The notes: generated from the letters alone by a model not told the origin. A stretch of 64,000 nucleotides of DNA from Streptomyces sp. B1I3 (GCF_030816615.1 NZ_JAUSYD010000001.1:2604001-2668000); one strand, 5' to 3'. Shown: positions 28,286 to 41,295, counted from the stretch's first letter. A program made the numbers and translations.

Positions 28286-30964
28286 TCAGCGCAGGAGCAC
28301 CCCGCCGTCCTCACCCGCCGAAGCGGTCGGCACGGCGACCAGGCCCAGCTCCGCACCGGAGGCGAGCAGCGGATGGGAGGGCAGGACCCGCACCGTGTAG
28401 CCGTACGGTCCCGTGCGGTCGAGCGCGAGCGGGCCCTCGTACAGCCAGCGGTCCTCCAGGTCGTGACCGCCCGCCGGCTTCAGCGGGAAGGCCTGGGCCT
28501 CGGCGATCGCGTCACCGGAGTCGACCCGGCCGGCGACCACCTGCACCTCGACGTCGTCCGGATCCAGGCCGCCCAGCGCGATCCGCACCCGGAGCGCGAG
28601 GGTGGAGCCCAGCTCGGCCGACCCGCCCACCACGGTGTCGGCCGAGGCCTCCACGTGGTCGACGGCCACCTGGGGCCACGCCGCGCGGACCCTGGCCTTC
28701 CAGGCCGCCAGCTCCTGTGCCACTGCCGGCTGCAGGGCCCGGCGGGCCGCCGCCGCAGGGGCGTAGAGCCGCTCGACGTACTCGCGCACCATGCGGCCCG
28801 CCAGAACCTTGGGTCCCAGGGTGACCAGGGTGCGGCGGACCATCTCGATCCACCGCTCCGGCAGGTCCTCGGCGTTCCGGTCGTAGAAGCGGGGGGCGAC
28901 CCGCTCCTCGATCAGCGAGTAGAGGGCGCCCGCCTCCAGCTCGTCGCGCCGCTCCTCGTCGGTGGCGGAACCGTCGGCGGTGGGGATCGCCCAGCCGAAG
29001 TCCGGTTCGTACCACTCGTCCCACCAGCCGTCGCGCACCGACAGGTTGAGGCAGCCGTTGAGCGCGGCCTTCATCCCGCTGGTGCCACAGGCCTCCAGCG
29101 GGCGCAGCGGGTTGTTGAGCCAGACGTCGCAGCCCGGGTAGAGCTTCTGCGCCATCCCCATGCCGTAGTCCGGCAGGAAGACGATGCGGTGGCGCACCCT
29201 GGGGTCGTCCGCGAACTTCACCAGCTCCTGGACGAGGCGCTTCCCCCCGTCGTCGGCGGGGTGGGCCTTGCCGGCGACGACGATCTGGATGGGGTGCGTC
29301 GGGTGGAGCAGGAGCGCCCGCAGCCGGTCGCGGTCGTGCAGCATGAGCGTCAGGCGCTTGTAGGAGGGGACGCGGCGGGCGAATCCGATGGTCAGGACGT
29401 CGGGATCGAGCACGTCGTCGATCCAGCCCAGCTCGGCGGTGCCGGCGCCGCGCCTGCGCCAGGAGGCGTAGAGCCGCTTGCGGACCTCGGTGACGAGCTG
29501 CTCGCGCAGCCCGCGGCGGAGGTCCCAGATCTCCCGGTCCGGGACGGCTGTCACGGCGTTCCAGCGTCTGGGGGTGCCGGCCTGCTCGCTCCCGGCACTG
29601 TCGTCCTGGCTGACCTCGGCGCCCGCGAGGGCGTTCTCCGCACGGTCGGTGCCGAACTTCCTGGCGCCGAGGCGGAGTACCTCGGGGGCGACCCACGTCG
29701 GCGCGTGCACCCCGTTGGTCACGGAGGTGATCGGCACCTCCGTGGGGTCGAAGCCCGGCCACAGGCCGGAGAACATCTCCCGGCTGACGGCTCCGTGCAG
29801 CGTGGAGACGCCGTTGGCGCGCTGCGCGAGCCGCAGGCCCATCACCGCCATGTTGAAGAGGTTCGGCTCCCCACCGGGATACGTTTCCATGCCGAGGCGC
29901 AGGATCCGGTCCACGGGCACGCCCCGCAGTTCGCCGTCGTCACCGAAGTGGCGGGCGACCAGCTGGCGCTCGAACCGGTCTATGCCGGCGGGGACCGGGG
30001 TGTGGGTGGTGAACACCGCCCCGGCCCGCACCGTCTCCAGGGCCGCGTCGAAGTCCAGGCCGGTCTCGGAGAGTTCCCGGATGCGCTCCAGGCCGAGGAA
30101 TCCGGCGTGTCCCTCGTTGGTGTGGAACACCTCGGGGTCCGCGTGCCCGGTCAGCCGGCAGTAGGTCCGCACCGCCCGGACCCCGCCGATGCCGAGCAGC
30201 ATCTCCTGCAGCAGGCGGTGGTCGCTGCCGCCGCCGTAGAGCCGGTCGGTGACGTCGCGCTCGCCGGGTGCGTTCTCCTCGACGTCGGAGTCGAGCAGCA
30301 GCAGCGGGACGCGGCCCACGTGGGCCTGCCAGATCGAGGCGTACAGCGAACGCCCGCCGGGCAGGGCGAGCACCACCCGGCTGGGGGTGCCGTCCGCCTC
30401 GCGTACGAGGGTGAGCGGCAACTCGTTGGGATCCAGGACCGGATAGTGCTCCTGCTGCCAGCCGTCACGGGACAGGCTCTGGCGGAAGTAGCCGTGCCGG
30501 TAGAGCAGGCCGACCCCGATGAGGGGCACGCCCAGGTCGCTGGCGGCCTTCAGGTGGTCCCCGGCCAGGATGCCGAGTCCGCCGGAGTACTGGGGCAGGG
30601 CCGCGGTGACCCCGAATTCGGGTGAGAAGTAGGCGATGGCGGCGGGGAGCTCCGCACCCTGGCCGAGCTGGTCCTGGTACCACCTCGGTCCTTCGAGGTA
30701 CTCCCGGAGGTTCTCGGACACCTCGGTGAGCCGGCGCAGGAAGTGCTGGTCCCCGGCCAGTTCGGTCAGGCGGCCGGCGGAGACCGCGCCGAGCAGGCGC
30801 ACGGGGTCGGCGTCCGCGGGGCGCCAGCCCTCCGGGTCGGCCGCCTGGAAGAGCTGTTGGGTCTCGGTGTGCCAGGACCAGCGCAGGTTGCGGGCGAGGT
30901 CGCTGAGCGGTTGCAGGGGTTCGGGGAGGACGGGACGCACGGTGAATCGACGAATGGCCTTCAC
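28286..30964 (-). CDS. glgP: Alpha-glucan (glycogen) phosphorylase
   Basis: Releases glucose-1-phosphate from non-reducing ends of alpha-1,4-glucans, with pyridoxal phosphate as cofactor. The 892 residues match the long actinobacterial GlgP, starting with a domain of unknown function typical of the group (FTVRPVLPEPLQPLSDLARN). Substrate and PLP-site blocks are visible: YFSPEFGVTAALPQYSGGLG, HTNEGHAGFLGLERI, VTNGVHAPTWV and ACGTSGMKAALNGCLNLS. The start is GTG at 30964, with AAGGTGG about six bases upstream; the frame extends much further back without family similarity. It is divergent from the glgE operon. Together with glgX it forms the breakdown arm facing the GlgE synthesis arm. Confidence 0.94.
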   Translation of the reverse strand: MKAIRRFTVRPVLPEPLQPLSDLARNLRWSWHTETQQLFQAADPEGWRPADADPVRLLGAVSAGRLTELAGDQHFLRRLTEVSENLREYLEGPRWYQDQLGQGAELPAAIAYFSPEFGVTAALPQYSGGLGILAGDHLKAASDLGVPLIGVGLLYRHGYFRQSLSRDGWQQEHYPVLDPNELPLTLVREADGTPSRVVLALPGGRSLYASIWQAHVGRVPLLLLDSDVEENAPGERDVTDRLYGGGSDHRLLQEMLLGIGGVRAVRTYCRLTGHADPEVFHTNEGHAGFLGLERIRELSETGLDFDAALETVRAGAVFTTHTPVPAGIDRFERQLVARHFGDDGELRGVPVDRILRLGMETYPGGEPNLFNMAVMGLRLAQRANGVSTLHGAVSREMFSGLWPGFDPTEVPITSVTNGVHAPTWVAPEVLRLGARKFGTDRAENALAGAEVSQDDSAGSEQAGTPRRWNAVTAVPDREIWDLRRGLREQLVTEVRKRLYASWRRRGAGTAELGWIDDVLDPDVLTIGFARRVPSYKRLTLMLHDRDRLRALLLHPTHPIQIVVAGKAHPADDGGKRLVQELVKFADDPRVRHRIVFLPDYGMGMAQKLYPGCDVWLNNPLRPLEACGTSGMKAALNGCLNLSVRDGWWDEWYEPDFGWAIPTADGSATDEERRDELEAGALYSLIEERVAPRFYDRNAEDLPERWIEMVRRTLVTLGPKVLAGRMVREYVERLYAPAAAARRALQPAVAQELAAWKARVRAAWPQVAVDHVEASADTVVGGSAELGSTLALRVRIALGGLDPDDVEVQVVAGRVDSGDAIAEAQAFPLKPAGGHDLEDRWLYEGPLALDRTGPYGYTVRVLPSHPLLASGAELGLVAVPTASAGEDGGVLLR

Positions 30965-31532
30965 GTATCCCACCTTTACAGGGGACGTACGGATCCGAGG
31001 GGACGCACGACGGTGTGCGTCCTCTCCGTCACCCTCGACGGTAGCGGCGTGCCGCCGTACGCGGCCACGGCGCGCGACCGGCTCAGTGGGTCCGGCGGCG
31101 CCCGGCCCGCCCGCCCCCGGCCCGGTCGTCGCACCGTGCGCGCCCTCCCACGCCCCTCCCGTTGCGCCCCCGTCCCGCGTGTCCCGTACACACCATCGGC
31201 CCCCATGACCCCATGGGCCAGATGCGCACACATGCGTCACGGGCGATATGGCCGATTTCCCCTCCTCACGCGACCTTGTAACGCGTCGCACCACAGGGAA
31301 GGCTGCGGTTTGTGCGTAACGCGCCGGCCGGGGGAACGGCACGCCGCGTACACAGCGCGTGCGCCGAGTGCACCCAGGAGTTAACACGCCGTCGGGTTGG
31401 CCGCCCGGAAGCGGTGGGAAGGCTCCCCGGTACCCACCCGCGCAGCGCAGCCCAGGTGCCCCGATCCGAGCTCGGAACCCTCGCGCACCTGCCATTCGAG
31501 TGCCATTCGAGTGAACGCGGACAGGAGCGGCC
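30965..31532. promoter_or_regulatory. Divergent control region glgP/glgE
   Basis: About 570 bp without a supportable gene. It presumably contains promoters for glgP (minus) and the glgE operon (plus). An 11-bp unit TGCCATTCGAG is tandemly repeated at 31490-31500 and 31501-31511, close to the glgE ribosome site. No strong palindrome was noted. Confidence 0.55.
31490..31511 (+). repeat. 11-bp tandem repeat upstream of glgE
   Basis: TGCCATTCGAG occurs twice in direct succession, ending 21 bp before the glgE start codon. Confidence 0.8.
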
Positions 31533-33754
31533 ATGCCCACAGCCCGCCAGCCGACGACTGAGCGGCTACAAAGGACGCAACCCCACCATCGCGGCGCGCG
31601 CGGTCAGCCCCTCACACCCACTCCGCGCTCCGTGCATGCCGAGCTCCAGCCCTCAGGTGATTCCATGATCGGTCGCATTCCCGTCCTGGACGTCCGTCCG
31701 CTCGTCGACTGCGGCAGACGGCCGGCCAAAGCCGTCGCAGGTGAGACCTTCCAGGTCAGCGCCACCGTCTTCCGTGAAGGCCATGACGCGGTGGCCGCCA
31801 ATGTCGTCCTGTGCGATCCGAGCGGACGGCCCGGCCCCTGGACGCCGATGCGCGAACTCGCTCCGGGTACGGACCGCTGGGGCTGCGACGTCACCCCTAC
31901 GGCGGAGGGGCACTGGACCTACACCGTCGAGGCGTGGAGCGATCCGGTCGCCACCTGGCGCAACCACGCACAGATCAAGATCCCCGCCGGAATCGACACC
32001 GCGCTGGTCCTCGCGGAGGGCGCCGAACTGTACGAACGGGCCGCCACCGGCGTGCCGAAGCGCGACGGGCGCGAGGCGGTTCTCGCCGCCGTCGACGCAC
32101 TGCGCGACACCGGCCGCACGGCGGCCGCCCGGCTGGACGCCGCGCTCGCGCCCGAGGTGGGCGAGGCTCTCGGCCGGCACCCCCTGCGCGAACTGGTCAC
32201 GGCGTCCCGCCCGATGCCCCTGGTCGTCGAGCGCCCACGCGCCCTCTACGGTTCCTGGTACGAGCTGTTCCCGCGCTCCGAGGGAGCACGCCCGGAGCCG
32301 GTCGCGCCCGTGAAGCCGGCCCGGAAACCGCGCGCCACCAAGGCGACGAAGGCCGCGACGGGCGCGCAGAGGGGCCCTGAGGCCGGGGCGCGGCTTCCCG
32401 CCCCGTCCACCAGGATCGTCAGCGGCACCTTCCGTACCGCCGCCGAGCGGCTTCCGGCCGTCGCAGCGATGGGGTTCGACGTCGTCTACCTGCCACCCAT
32501 CCACCCCATCGGCACCACGCACCGCAAGGGTCCCAACAACAGCCTCTCTCCCGCCCCCGACGACCCGGGGGTGCCCTGGGCGATCGGTTCGGCCGAGGGC
32601 GGCCACGACGCCGTCCACCCCGATCTCGGCACGCTCGAGGACTTCGACCACTTCGTCGGCACGGCCCGCACGCTGCGGATGGAGGTCGCGCTGGACTTCG
32701 CGCTCCAGTGCTCGCCGGACCACCCGTGGGTGACCGAACACCCCGAGTGGTTCCACCACCGGCCCGACGGGTCCATCGCCTACGCGGAGAACCCGCCGAA
32801 GAAGTACCAGGACATCTACCCGATCGCCTTCGACAAGGACATGCCCGGGATCGTCGCCGAGACCGTTCGCCTCCTGCGGTTCTGGATGGACCGCGGCGTA
32901 CGCATCTTCCGTGTCGACAATCCGCACACCAAGCCGGTGGTCTTCTGGGAGAAGGTGATCGCCGACATCAACCGCACCGACCCGGACGTGATCTTCCTGG
33001 CCGAGGCGTTCACCCGGCCCGCGATGATGCGCACGCTGGCAGCGGTCGGCTTCCAGCAGTCCTACACGTACTTCACCTGGCGTAACACGAAGCAGGAACT
33101 CACCGAGTACGCCCTGGAGCTCTCGGGCGAGTCCGCCTCGTACATGAGGCCCAACTTCTTCGTGAACACGCCCGACATCCTTCCCGGTTACCTCCAGGAC
33201 GGCGGCCGTCCGGCCTTCGAGGCGCGGGCCGTGCTCGCCGCCACCCTGTCCCCCTCCTGGGGCGTGTACGCGGGCTTCGAGCTGTGCGAGAACACCCCGG
33301 TGCATCCCGGGAGCGAGGAGTACCAGGACTCGGAGAAGTACCAACTCAGGCCCAGGGACTGGGAGGCGGCGGAACGTGAGGGCCGCTCGCTGGCACCCCT
33401 GATCACCTCGCTCAACCGGATCCGGCGTCGCCACCCCGCGCTCCAGCAACTGCGCGACGTCCACTTCCACTCCGTCGACAACGAGGCGCTGATCGCCTAC
33501 AGCAAGCGCTCCGGTTCGAACATCGTTCTGGTGGTCGTCAACCTCGACCCTCACCACACCCAGGAGGCCACGGTCTCGTTGGACATGCCGCGCCTCGGCC
33601 TCGACCGGCACGAGAGCGTGCCGGTGCGCGACGAGCTCACCGGCGACACCTATCACTGGGGCAGGACTTTCTATGTGCGTCTGGAGCCGGGTGTGACACC
33701 CGCGCACGTCGTCGTCCTGCGACCGTCCCCGCCGACCGGAGGGTCACCCACACC

Positions 33755-33758
<4 letters not shown>
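31533..33758 (+). CDS. glgE: Maltosyltransferase GlgE (alpha-1,4-glucan:maltose-1-phosphate maltosyltransferase)
   Basis: Extends alpha-1,4-glucans two glucose units at a time using maltose-1-phosphate (GH13_3). The order is an N-terminal beta-sandwich (about 47-150), a helical dimerisation domain (about 155-250), then the GH13 barrel. The nucleophile is Asp462 ([11 protein letters not shown]) and the acid/base Glu491 ([10 protein letters not shown]). It has 741 residues, against about 675 recalled for S. coelicolor GlgE; the difference is an extra N-terminus plus a Lys/Ala/Pro-rich insert at about 252-297 between the helical domain and [11 protein letters not shown]. The ATG at 31533 follows AGGAGCGGCC; ATG 31665 is an alternative. 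It is the first gene of the operon glgE-treS-mak-glgB; its stop overlaps the treS start. Confidence 0.95.
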
Positions 33759-35461
<1,703 letters not shown>

Positions 35462-35711
35462 CCGCCGGTGACGGTCAGCTGACGGCGCCTCACCTCAGGG
35501 GCGCCACTCGCGGGGCGGTTTCCGCCGCCCCGCACGGGGCACTCTCCCCCATATCGAGCTCTTCCGGGCTCCATCGGGCGCTTCACGGCCTCTCGATCGA
35601 GTCCGTACGGACTTTCCTCACCCGACACGTCCCGCACAGCCGGACAGCCATTGCCGCAATCCGGGACACTCTTCGCATCCTGTGGTGTGCCCGGGGAAAG
35701 GACGCGATGCC
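35462..35711. other. Intergenic spacer treS-mak with hairpin and repeat
   Basis: A 250-bp gap that interrupts the operon. A 12-bp unit CGGTCAGCTGAC occurs at 35451-35462 (over the treS stop) and at 35472-35483. A 9-bp hairpin, GCGGGGCGG (35510-35518) with CCGCCCCGC (35525-35533), may attenuate or process the transcript. The mak-glgB part may have its own promoter here. Confidence 0.5.
35510..35533 (+). terminator. Hairpin between treS and mak
   Basis: A 9-bp GC stem with a 6-nt loop, 49 bp after the treS stop. Possible attenuator or partial terminator. Confidence 0.5.
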
Positions 35712-37148
35712 ATGTCGGAGGCTGCATCCACTCGAGTCGCCCTGGCGAAGAACACAACAACGAGAAAGACGGCGAGACGGAGTCCCGGGAGCAGCGCGGG
35801 CACGACGGCACTGCTGACGTCGCTCACCCCTCTGCTCCACGAGTGGCTCCCCCGGCAGCGGTGGTTCGCGGGCAAGGGGCAGCCGGTCACCGGCTTCTCC
35901 CTCGTCGCGGCCACCGAGATACTGCCGCTGGACGCCTCCACGACAGGCCCCGGCCTGTTGCACCTGCTCGTCCGCGCCCATCAGCCGAGCCGCACCCCCC
36001 AATCACACGACGACTGCTACCAGCTCCTGCTCGGGGTGCGCACCACGCTGCCGCCCCGCCTGGCCGGTGCCCTGATCGGCCAGGTGGCGGACGGCCCGCT
36101 GGCCGGCCGCACCCTGTACGAGGGACTGCACGACCCCCGCGTCGCCGACCTGTTGCTGGAACGATTCCGTAACCCGGGATCGCTCGGCCACCTCCGCTTC
36201 GAGCGGGCAGCCCCGATCCCTCCGGGACTGGCCCCACGCGTCCTGGACACCGAGCAGTCCAATTCCTCGCTCGTCTACGGCGACGCCTACATCCTGAAGA
36301 TCTTCCGCCGGGTCTTCCCCGGTATCAACCCCGATCTGGAACTGCCGCTCGCGCTCGCCCGGGAGGGCTGCGGGCGGGTGCCCGCCCCGGTCGCCTGGTT
36401 CGAGGCGGAGACTCCGGAGCCGCTCACCCTCGGAGTCCTGCAGCCGTTCCTGCGCGGCGCCCAGGACGGCTGGCGGCTCGCGCTGGCAGCACTCGCGAAG
36501 GGAGACGACTTCGTCCCCGAGGCGCACGCCCTGGGCCGGGCCACGGCCGAGGTCCACACGGCGCTCGCCACGGCCCTGCCGACGCCCACCCTTGCCCGGG
36601 AGCGGACCGGCCACCTGGTGGCCGGGATGATCGAGCGGCTGGAGTGTGCCGCGCAGGCGGTCCCGGCCCTGGTCCCGTACGTACCGGGGCTGCGTGCCGC
36701 CTTCGACGCCGTCGCCGCGCTGGGCCGTACCGGCAAGGGCTGGGCCGCGCAGCGGGTCCACGGCGACCTGCACCTGGGCCAGACCCTGCGCGGGGAGGAC
36801 GGCTTCTGGTCGCTGATCGACTTCGAGGGCGAACCGGCCCGGCCCCTGCCCGAGCGCCGCAGCCCGCAGCCGACGGTGCGCGACGTCGCGGGGATGCTCA
36901 GGTCCTTCGACTACGCGGCCCGCTCGCATCAGCCGTGGAACCCCGAGTGGGCGGCACGCTGCCGTGCCGCGTACTGCGAGGGCTACGCCCGGGCTGCGGG
37001 CACCGACCCGCGCGGCGAACCGGAGCTGCTGCGCGCCCACGAGACCGACAAAGCGGTGTACGAGGTGCTGTACGAGGCCCGGCACCGCCCCGACTGGCTG
37101 CCCGTGCCGATGGCCGCCATCCACCGTCTGGCCAGCACGACCGCGTGA
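35712..37148 (+). CDS. mak: Maltokinase (Pep2/Mak)
   Basis: Phosphorylates maltose with ATP to maltose-1-phosphate, the GlgE donor. It has 478 residues and an aminoglycoside-phosphotransferase-like C-lobe: the Brenner motif is [11 protein letters not shown] (catalytic Asp) and the metal-binding motif is SLIDFEGEP. The N-terminal cap domain contains the family signature [12 protein letters not shown]. The ATG at 35712 follows AAAGGA; the frame opens 30 bases earlier at another ATG. The first ~30 residues are Lys/Thr/Ala-rich and probably disordered. It sits between treS and glgB in the conserved GlgE-pathway order. Confidence 0.93.
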   Translation: MSEAASTRVALAKNTTTRKTARRSPGSSAGTTALLTSLTPLLHEWLPRQRWFAGKGQPVTGFSLVAATEILPLDASTTGPGLLHLLVRAHQPSRTPQSHDDCYQLLLGVRTTLPPRLAGALIGQVADGPLAGRTLYEGLHDPRVADLLLERFRNPGSLGHLRFERAAPIPPGLAPRVLDTEQSNSSLVYGDAYILKIFRRVFPGINPDLELPLALAREGCGRVPAPVAWFEAETPEPLTLGVLQPFLRGAQDGWRLALAALAKGDDFVPEAHALGRATAEVHTALATALPTPTLARERTGHLVAGMIERLECAAQAVPALVPYVPGLRAAFDAVAALGRTGKGWAAQRVHGDLHLGQTLRGEDGFWSLIDFEGEPARPLPERRSPQPTVRDVAGMLRSFDYAARSHQPWNPEWAARCRAAYCEGYARAAGTDPRGEPELLRAHETDKAVYEVLYEARHRPDWLPVPMAAIHRLASTTA

Positions 37149-37189
37149 CCCGCCCCTCCCATCCCTCACCCTCCGAGGAGGCAGTCCCT

Positions 37190-39805
37190 GTGACCGCCCG
37201 CAAGCCGTCCCGCAAGTCACCCGAGCCCGCTCCCGAGCCCCTCGAGGTCCCGCCCGCGGCGCAGCCTGTGACCACCGAGGTCACCGCGTCGGCCTCCGAA
37301 CCCCCGCCGCCCGCCAAGCGCAGGACGAAGCGGGCCACCACCGCCAAGACCCCGACAGGAACCAGGACCACGACCGCCAGGACGACCGGGGCCAAGGCCG
37401 CGGGTACGAGGGCCGCCGGTGCCGAGGCCGCGGATACGGGGCCCACCGGCGCCGAGGCCCCGTTGGCGGAGTCCGTCCCCGCCGGCGCCCCGGTCACGGA
37501 ACCCGTCGCCGCCGGCGCCCCGGCCGGCAGTGCCACGCCGGCGACGGAGCCGGCCGCCGCCCCCACCACCGGCGCACCACCCCGCCCCCGGCGCGGCGGC
37601 GGGAGCAAGGACGCACTGCCGGCCACGGCACTGTCCGAAGCCGACCGGGGACGACTGCTCGCCGGTGAGCACCACGCTCCCCATGACGTCCTGGGCGCGC
37701 ACGCGACCCGGGGCGGGGTGGTCGTCCGGGTCCTGCGCCCCTTCGCCCGCACGGTGACCGTGCTGGCGGAGGGGGTGCGGGCCGAGCTGCAGAGTGACGG
37801 CGACGGCTTCTTCTCCGCCGTCCTGCCGATGCCGTCCGTGCCCGGGTACCGCCTGCTGATCGCCTACGACGACAACGAGATCGAGGTGGAGGATCCCTAC
37901 CGGTTCCTGCCCGCGCTCGGCGAGCTCGATCTGCACCTGATCGGAGAGGGCCGGCACGAGGAGCTGTGGCGGGCGCTCGGCGCCCAGCCGATGGAGCACC
38001 AGGGCGTGGCGGGCACCCGCTTCACGGTCTGGGCCCCGAACGCACGCGGGGTCCGCGTCACGGGTGACTTCAACTACTGGGACGGCACCGCCTTCCCCAT
38101 GCGCTCGCTGGGCTCCACGGGCGTGTGGGAACTGTTCCTCCCCGGCGTCGGCGAGGGAGCCGTCTACAAGTACGACATCTGCCGGCCCGACGGTTCGCAC
38201 ACCCAGCGTGCCGACCCGATGGCACGCCACACGGAGGTGCCTCCCGCGACCGCCTCGGTGGTGACGGCCTCGCACCACGTGTGGCAGGACGCCGACTGGA
38301 TGGCGCACCGGGGCGACCGGCCGGTGCACGAGGCCCCCTTCTCGGTCTACGAGGTGCACCTCCCCTCCTGGCGGCCCGGCCTCACCTATCGCGAGCTGGC
38401 CGCCCAGCTTCCCGCCTACGTACGGGAGCTCGGCTTCACCCACGTCGAGCTGATGCCCGTCTCGGAGCACCCCTTCGGCGGCTCCTGGGGATACCAGGTC
38501 ACCGGCTTCTACGCGCCGACGTCCCGCATGGGCACGCCGGACGACTTCCGTTTCCTGGTCGACGCCCTGCACGCGGTGGGCATCGGCGTCCTCATGGACT
38601 GGGTGCCGGCGCACTTCCCGCGCGACGACTGGGCACTGGCCGAGTTCGACGGCCGCCCGCTGTACGAGCACTCCGACCCCTCCCGGGCCGCACACCCGGA
38701 CTGGGGCACCCTGGAGTTCGACTACGGCCGCACGGAGGTCCGCAACTTCCTGGTCGCCAACGCCACGTACTGGTGCGAGGAGTTCCACATCGACGGCCTG
38801 CGGGTCGACGCGGTGGCCTCGATGCTCTACCTCGACTACTCGCGCGAGGACGGCCAGTGGTCGCCGAACGAGCACGGCGGCCGGGAGAACCTGGACGCGG
38901 TCGCCTTCCTGCAGGAGATGAACGCGACGGTCTACCGGCGCAACCCGGGTGTCGTCACGATCGCGGAGGAGTCCACCGCCTGGAACGGCGTCACCCGCGC
39001 CACGCACCACGTCGGACCGGACGGCTTCGGCGGCCTGGGCTTCGGGCTGAAGTGGAACATGGGGTGGATGCACGACTCGCTGGTGTACATGTCCAAGGAG
39101 CCGGTGCACCGCAAGTACCACCACGACGAGATGACGTTCTCGATGGTGTACGCGTACAGCGAGAACTACGTGCTGCCGATCTCGCACGACGAGGTGGTGC
39201 ACGGCAAGCAGGCACTGGTCACCAAGATGCCCGGCGACTGGTGGCAGCGGCGCGCCAACCACCGCGCCTACCTCGGATACATGTGGGCGCACCCCGGCAA
39301 GCAACTCCTCTTCATGGGGCAGGAGTTTGCCCAGGGGGCCGAGTGGTCCGAGGGCCACGGCCCCGACTGGTGGCTGCTGGACGAGACGTACGAGGCCTCC
39401 GGTGACCACCGGGGCGTACGCACACTGGTCACCGACCTGAACGCGGTGTACGGGGCGCTGCCCGCGCTCTGGCAGCGGGACACGGACCCGGGAGGCTTCT
39501 CCTGGATCGACGGCGGCGCGGCGGAGGACAACGCGCTCTCGTTCGTCCGCTACGACGCGGACGGCTCACCGCTGATCGCGGTCTGCCACTTCTCCCCGGT
39601 GGTACGGAACGACTACCGCATCGGCGTGCCGGACGGCCCGGAGGCCTGGGTGGAGATCATCAACACGGACGCGGCGCGGTACGGCGGCAGCGACGTGCGC
39701 AACGAGGGACCGCTGAAGCCCGAGGCGGTACCGGCCCACGGCAGGGAGACGAGCCTGACCCTGACGCTGCCGCCTCTGGCGACGGTCTGGTTGCGGCCGG
39801 CCTGA
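37190..39805 (+). CDS. glgB: 1,4-alpha-glucan branching enzyme GlgB
   Basis: Introduces alpha-1,6 branches into the glucan made by GlgE (GH13_9). It is 871 residues starting at GTG 37190, with GAGGAGG about nine bases upstream. Residues 1 to about 145 are a low-complexity extension rich in Lys, Ala, Thr and Pro with no predicted fold. Then come the two N-terminal beta-sandwiches ([36 protein letters not shown]) and the barrel: [18 protein letters not shown] (nucleophile Asp), [13 protein letters not shown] (acid Glu) and [12 protein letters not shown] (stabilising Asp). It is the last gene of the operon and ends at a strong hairpin. The long extension is unlike the short N-terminus of E. coli GlgB. 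Confidence 0.95.
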   Translation: MTARKPSRKSPEPAPEPLEVPPAAQPVTTEVTASASEPPPPAKRRTKRATTAKTPTGTRTTTARTTGAKAAGTRAAGAEAADTGPTGAEAPLAESVPAGAPVTEPVAAGAPAGSATPATEPAAAPTTGAPPRPRRGGGSKDALPATALSEADRGRLLAGEHHAPHDVLGAHATRGGVVVRVLRPFARTVTVLAEGVRAELQSDGDGFFSAVLPMPSVPGYRLLIAYDDNEIEVEDPYRFLPALGELDLHLIGEGRHEELWRALGAQPMEHQGVAGTRFTVWAPNARGVRVTGDFNYWDGTAFPMRSLGSTGVWELFLPGVGEGAVYKYDICRPDGSHTQRADPMARHTEVPPATASVVTASHHVWQDADWMAHRGDRPVHEAPFSVYEVHLPSWRPGLTYRELAAQLPAYVRELGFTHVELMPVSEHPFGGSWGYQVTGFYAPTSRMGTPDDFRFLVDALHAVGIGVLMDWVPAHFPRDDWALAEFDGRPLYEHSDPSRAAHPDWGTLEFDYGRTEVRNFLVANATYWCEEFHIDGLRVDAVASMLYLDYSREDGQWSPNEHGGRENLDAVAFLQEMNATVYRRNPGVVTIAEESTAWNGVTRATHHVGPDGFGGLGFGLKWNMGWMHDSLVYMSKEPVHRKYHHDEMTFSMVYAYSENYVLPISHDEVVHGKQALVTKMPGDWWQRRANHRAYLGYMWAHPGKQLLFMGQEFAQGAEWSEGHGPDWWLLDETYEASGDHRGVRTLVTDLNAVYGALPALWQRDTDPGGFSWIDGGAAEDNALSFVRYDADGSPLIAVCHFSPVVRNDYRIGVPDGPEAWVEIINTDAARYGGSDVRNEGPLKPEAVPAHGRETSLTLTLPPLATVWLRPA

Positions 39806-39821
39806 CGGACGGCGAACGACA

Positions 39822-39863
39822 CCAGGGGCCCCTTGCCACTCCCCACAGGCGAGGGGCCCCTGG
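39822..39863. terminator. Strong terminator after the glgE operon
   Basis: A 16-bp stem (39822-39837 with 39848-39863, one G-U pair) with a 10-nt loop, 17 bp after the glgB stop. The core arms are CCAGGGGCCCC and GGGGCCCCTGG. Confidence 0.88.
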
Positions 39864-39938
39864 CCCTGTGAGCGCACCGCCGCCTCCCCCGTGGTCAGCA
39901 GCGGGCCGGCTCCTTCGGCGCGGCGGCGGGCCCGGTCG

Positions 39939-41213
39939 TCACGCTTCGGTGCTCCCGCGCAAGGACGACAGGACCAGCCGACCGTAACGGGTCGCGAGTG
40001 CCCCCGCCGTCGCCGCGACGGACAGCCCGAGGGCTATGAGGAGGTGGGAGAGGGACTCGTCACCCAGGACCTGGAGCACGCCGAGTGCCGTGCCGAGCGG
40101 CAGCCCCAGTATCGTGAGGGTTCCCAGTGCGCCGCTGACCTGTTGGCTCTCCTGCGTCTGCACCAGCCGGCTGTAGTCCGCGGCCTCCGCCAGGATCTCG
40201 CCGAAGCGTTCGGACAGCCGGTGCTGGTTCTGGAATGCCAGCAGCAGTTCGTTGGCCGGGCCGTGGGCGGTCAGGTGCTGACGCCAGTAGGTACTGCGGA
40301 AGACCGCGATGTTCCGCTCCAGGGCGGCGACCCGCCGGGCGAGTTGCGTGGTGTCGAACACGTCCGAGAGTTCTTCGGTCAGCTCGTCGATGTGATCGCG
40401 CTGCAGCGATCCGAGCAGCAGTGCGTCCAGGTAGACGGTCCGTGACTGCAGGGCACCGAACGCGTAGAAGTCGCCGTCCCCCGTGTCCGCACGGTGGCCG
40501 AGGAAGGCGGCGCCCTGCCGGAGGACCAGGGCGCTCCAGTCGGCCGAGATGCGCACGGCTCTGCCGAGCTCCGTGACGGCGATCTCCGGGGCGAGCGGGA
40601 AGTCGGCCGTGTGGGAGCGCGACGCGAGTTGCCAGAGCCAACGGTCGGCCGTGGCCGGCAGAGGCCCCTCGGGGCCCGCGCGCAGCGCGGGGGTGTGGTC
40701 GGCCTCCGGCGTCAGGAAGGCGACCGTGTAAGGGCGGGCGAGGGCGAACGTCCCGGTCCCACTGATGACTTCGGCCACACCGGCGAGGAGCTCCCTGGGG
40801 TCCAGGGGTCCCGTGAGCGGCGCCGCGTCGGCCGGCAGCCGTCCCCCCATTGCGCGCAGCACGGGCAGCAACGGCCTGTGCACGGTGAAGTGGAGCACCG
40901 CGAGTGCGTGCTCGGGATCCCGGACGGTGGCGGTCCGCAGGAGTTCCATGCCGACGAGGTGCAGTCCGTCGTGGACGACCGATGCCGGCCGGTGCCAGCG
41001 TCGCGGCCGTCCGGGCGCGCCGTACAGCACTCGCGCAGAGGCCGGAGCGAAATAGGTCGCCCGGGTCGCGGTGTCGGTCCGGCGGCCACCCAGCTCGAAC
41101 GGAAAAGGCCCGTCGTGCCAGTCGGGTAATCCTGACAGACGCACCGGCACGACGACCGTCAGCTCCTGTCGCGCGCCCGTGACGGTGTCGAGCGAGGGCG
41201 ACGCGGCGGTCAT
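39939..41213 (-). CDS. Membrane-anchored protein of unknown function with CorA-like layout
   Basis: A 424-residue protein with no confidently recognised family. The first ~310 residues are soluble and mixed alpha/beta. Next is a long helical stretch (VAALERNIAVFRSTYWRQHL to SERFGEILAEAADYSRLVQT) likely to form a coiled coil, and at the C-terminus two hydrophobic helices (ALGTLTILGLPLGTALGVLQV; LLIALGLSVAATAGALA). A soluble domain, long helix and two C-terminal membrane helices recall CorA metal channels, but the GMN signature of CorA is not present, so this is only an architectural resemblance. The start ATG at 41213 has AAGGAG five bases upstream. One Leu codon (SGLPDW) is TTA at 41127-41129. 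It is convergent with glgB. Confidence 0.75.
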   Translation of the reverse strand: MTAASPSLDTVTGARQELTVVVPVRLSGLPDWHDGPFPFELGGRRTDTATRATYFAPASARVLYGAPGRPRRWHRPASVVHDGLHLVGMELLRTATVRDPEHALAVLHFTVHRPLLPVLRAMGGRLPADAAPLTGPLDPRELLAGVAEVISGTGTFALARPYTVAFLTPEADHTPALRAGPEGPLPATADRWLWQLASRSHTADFPLAPEIAVTELGRAVRISADWSALVLRQGAAFLGHRADTGDGDFYAFGALQSRTVYLDALLLGSLQRDHIDELTEELSDVFDTTQLARRVAALERNIAVFRSTYWRQHLTAHGPANELLLAFQNQHRLSERFGEILAEAADYSRLVQTQESQQVSGALGTLTILGLPLGTALGVLQVLGDESLSHLLIALGLSVAATAGALATRYGRLVLSSLRGSTEA

Positions 41214-41295
41214 GCCGACTCCTTGTGCGGATACGGCCGGCGACTGCGGGCGCGGACCTCGTACCGTGGCTTCCCCTGAGGCGGGCAGCGACAGG

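Noticed and set aside
31665..31667. ATG at 31665 as the glgE start
   Set aside because: The ATG at 31533 has an AGGAG ribosome site and an N-terminal tail similar to that of S. coelicolor GlgE; the internal ATG has no clear ribosome site.
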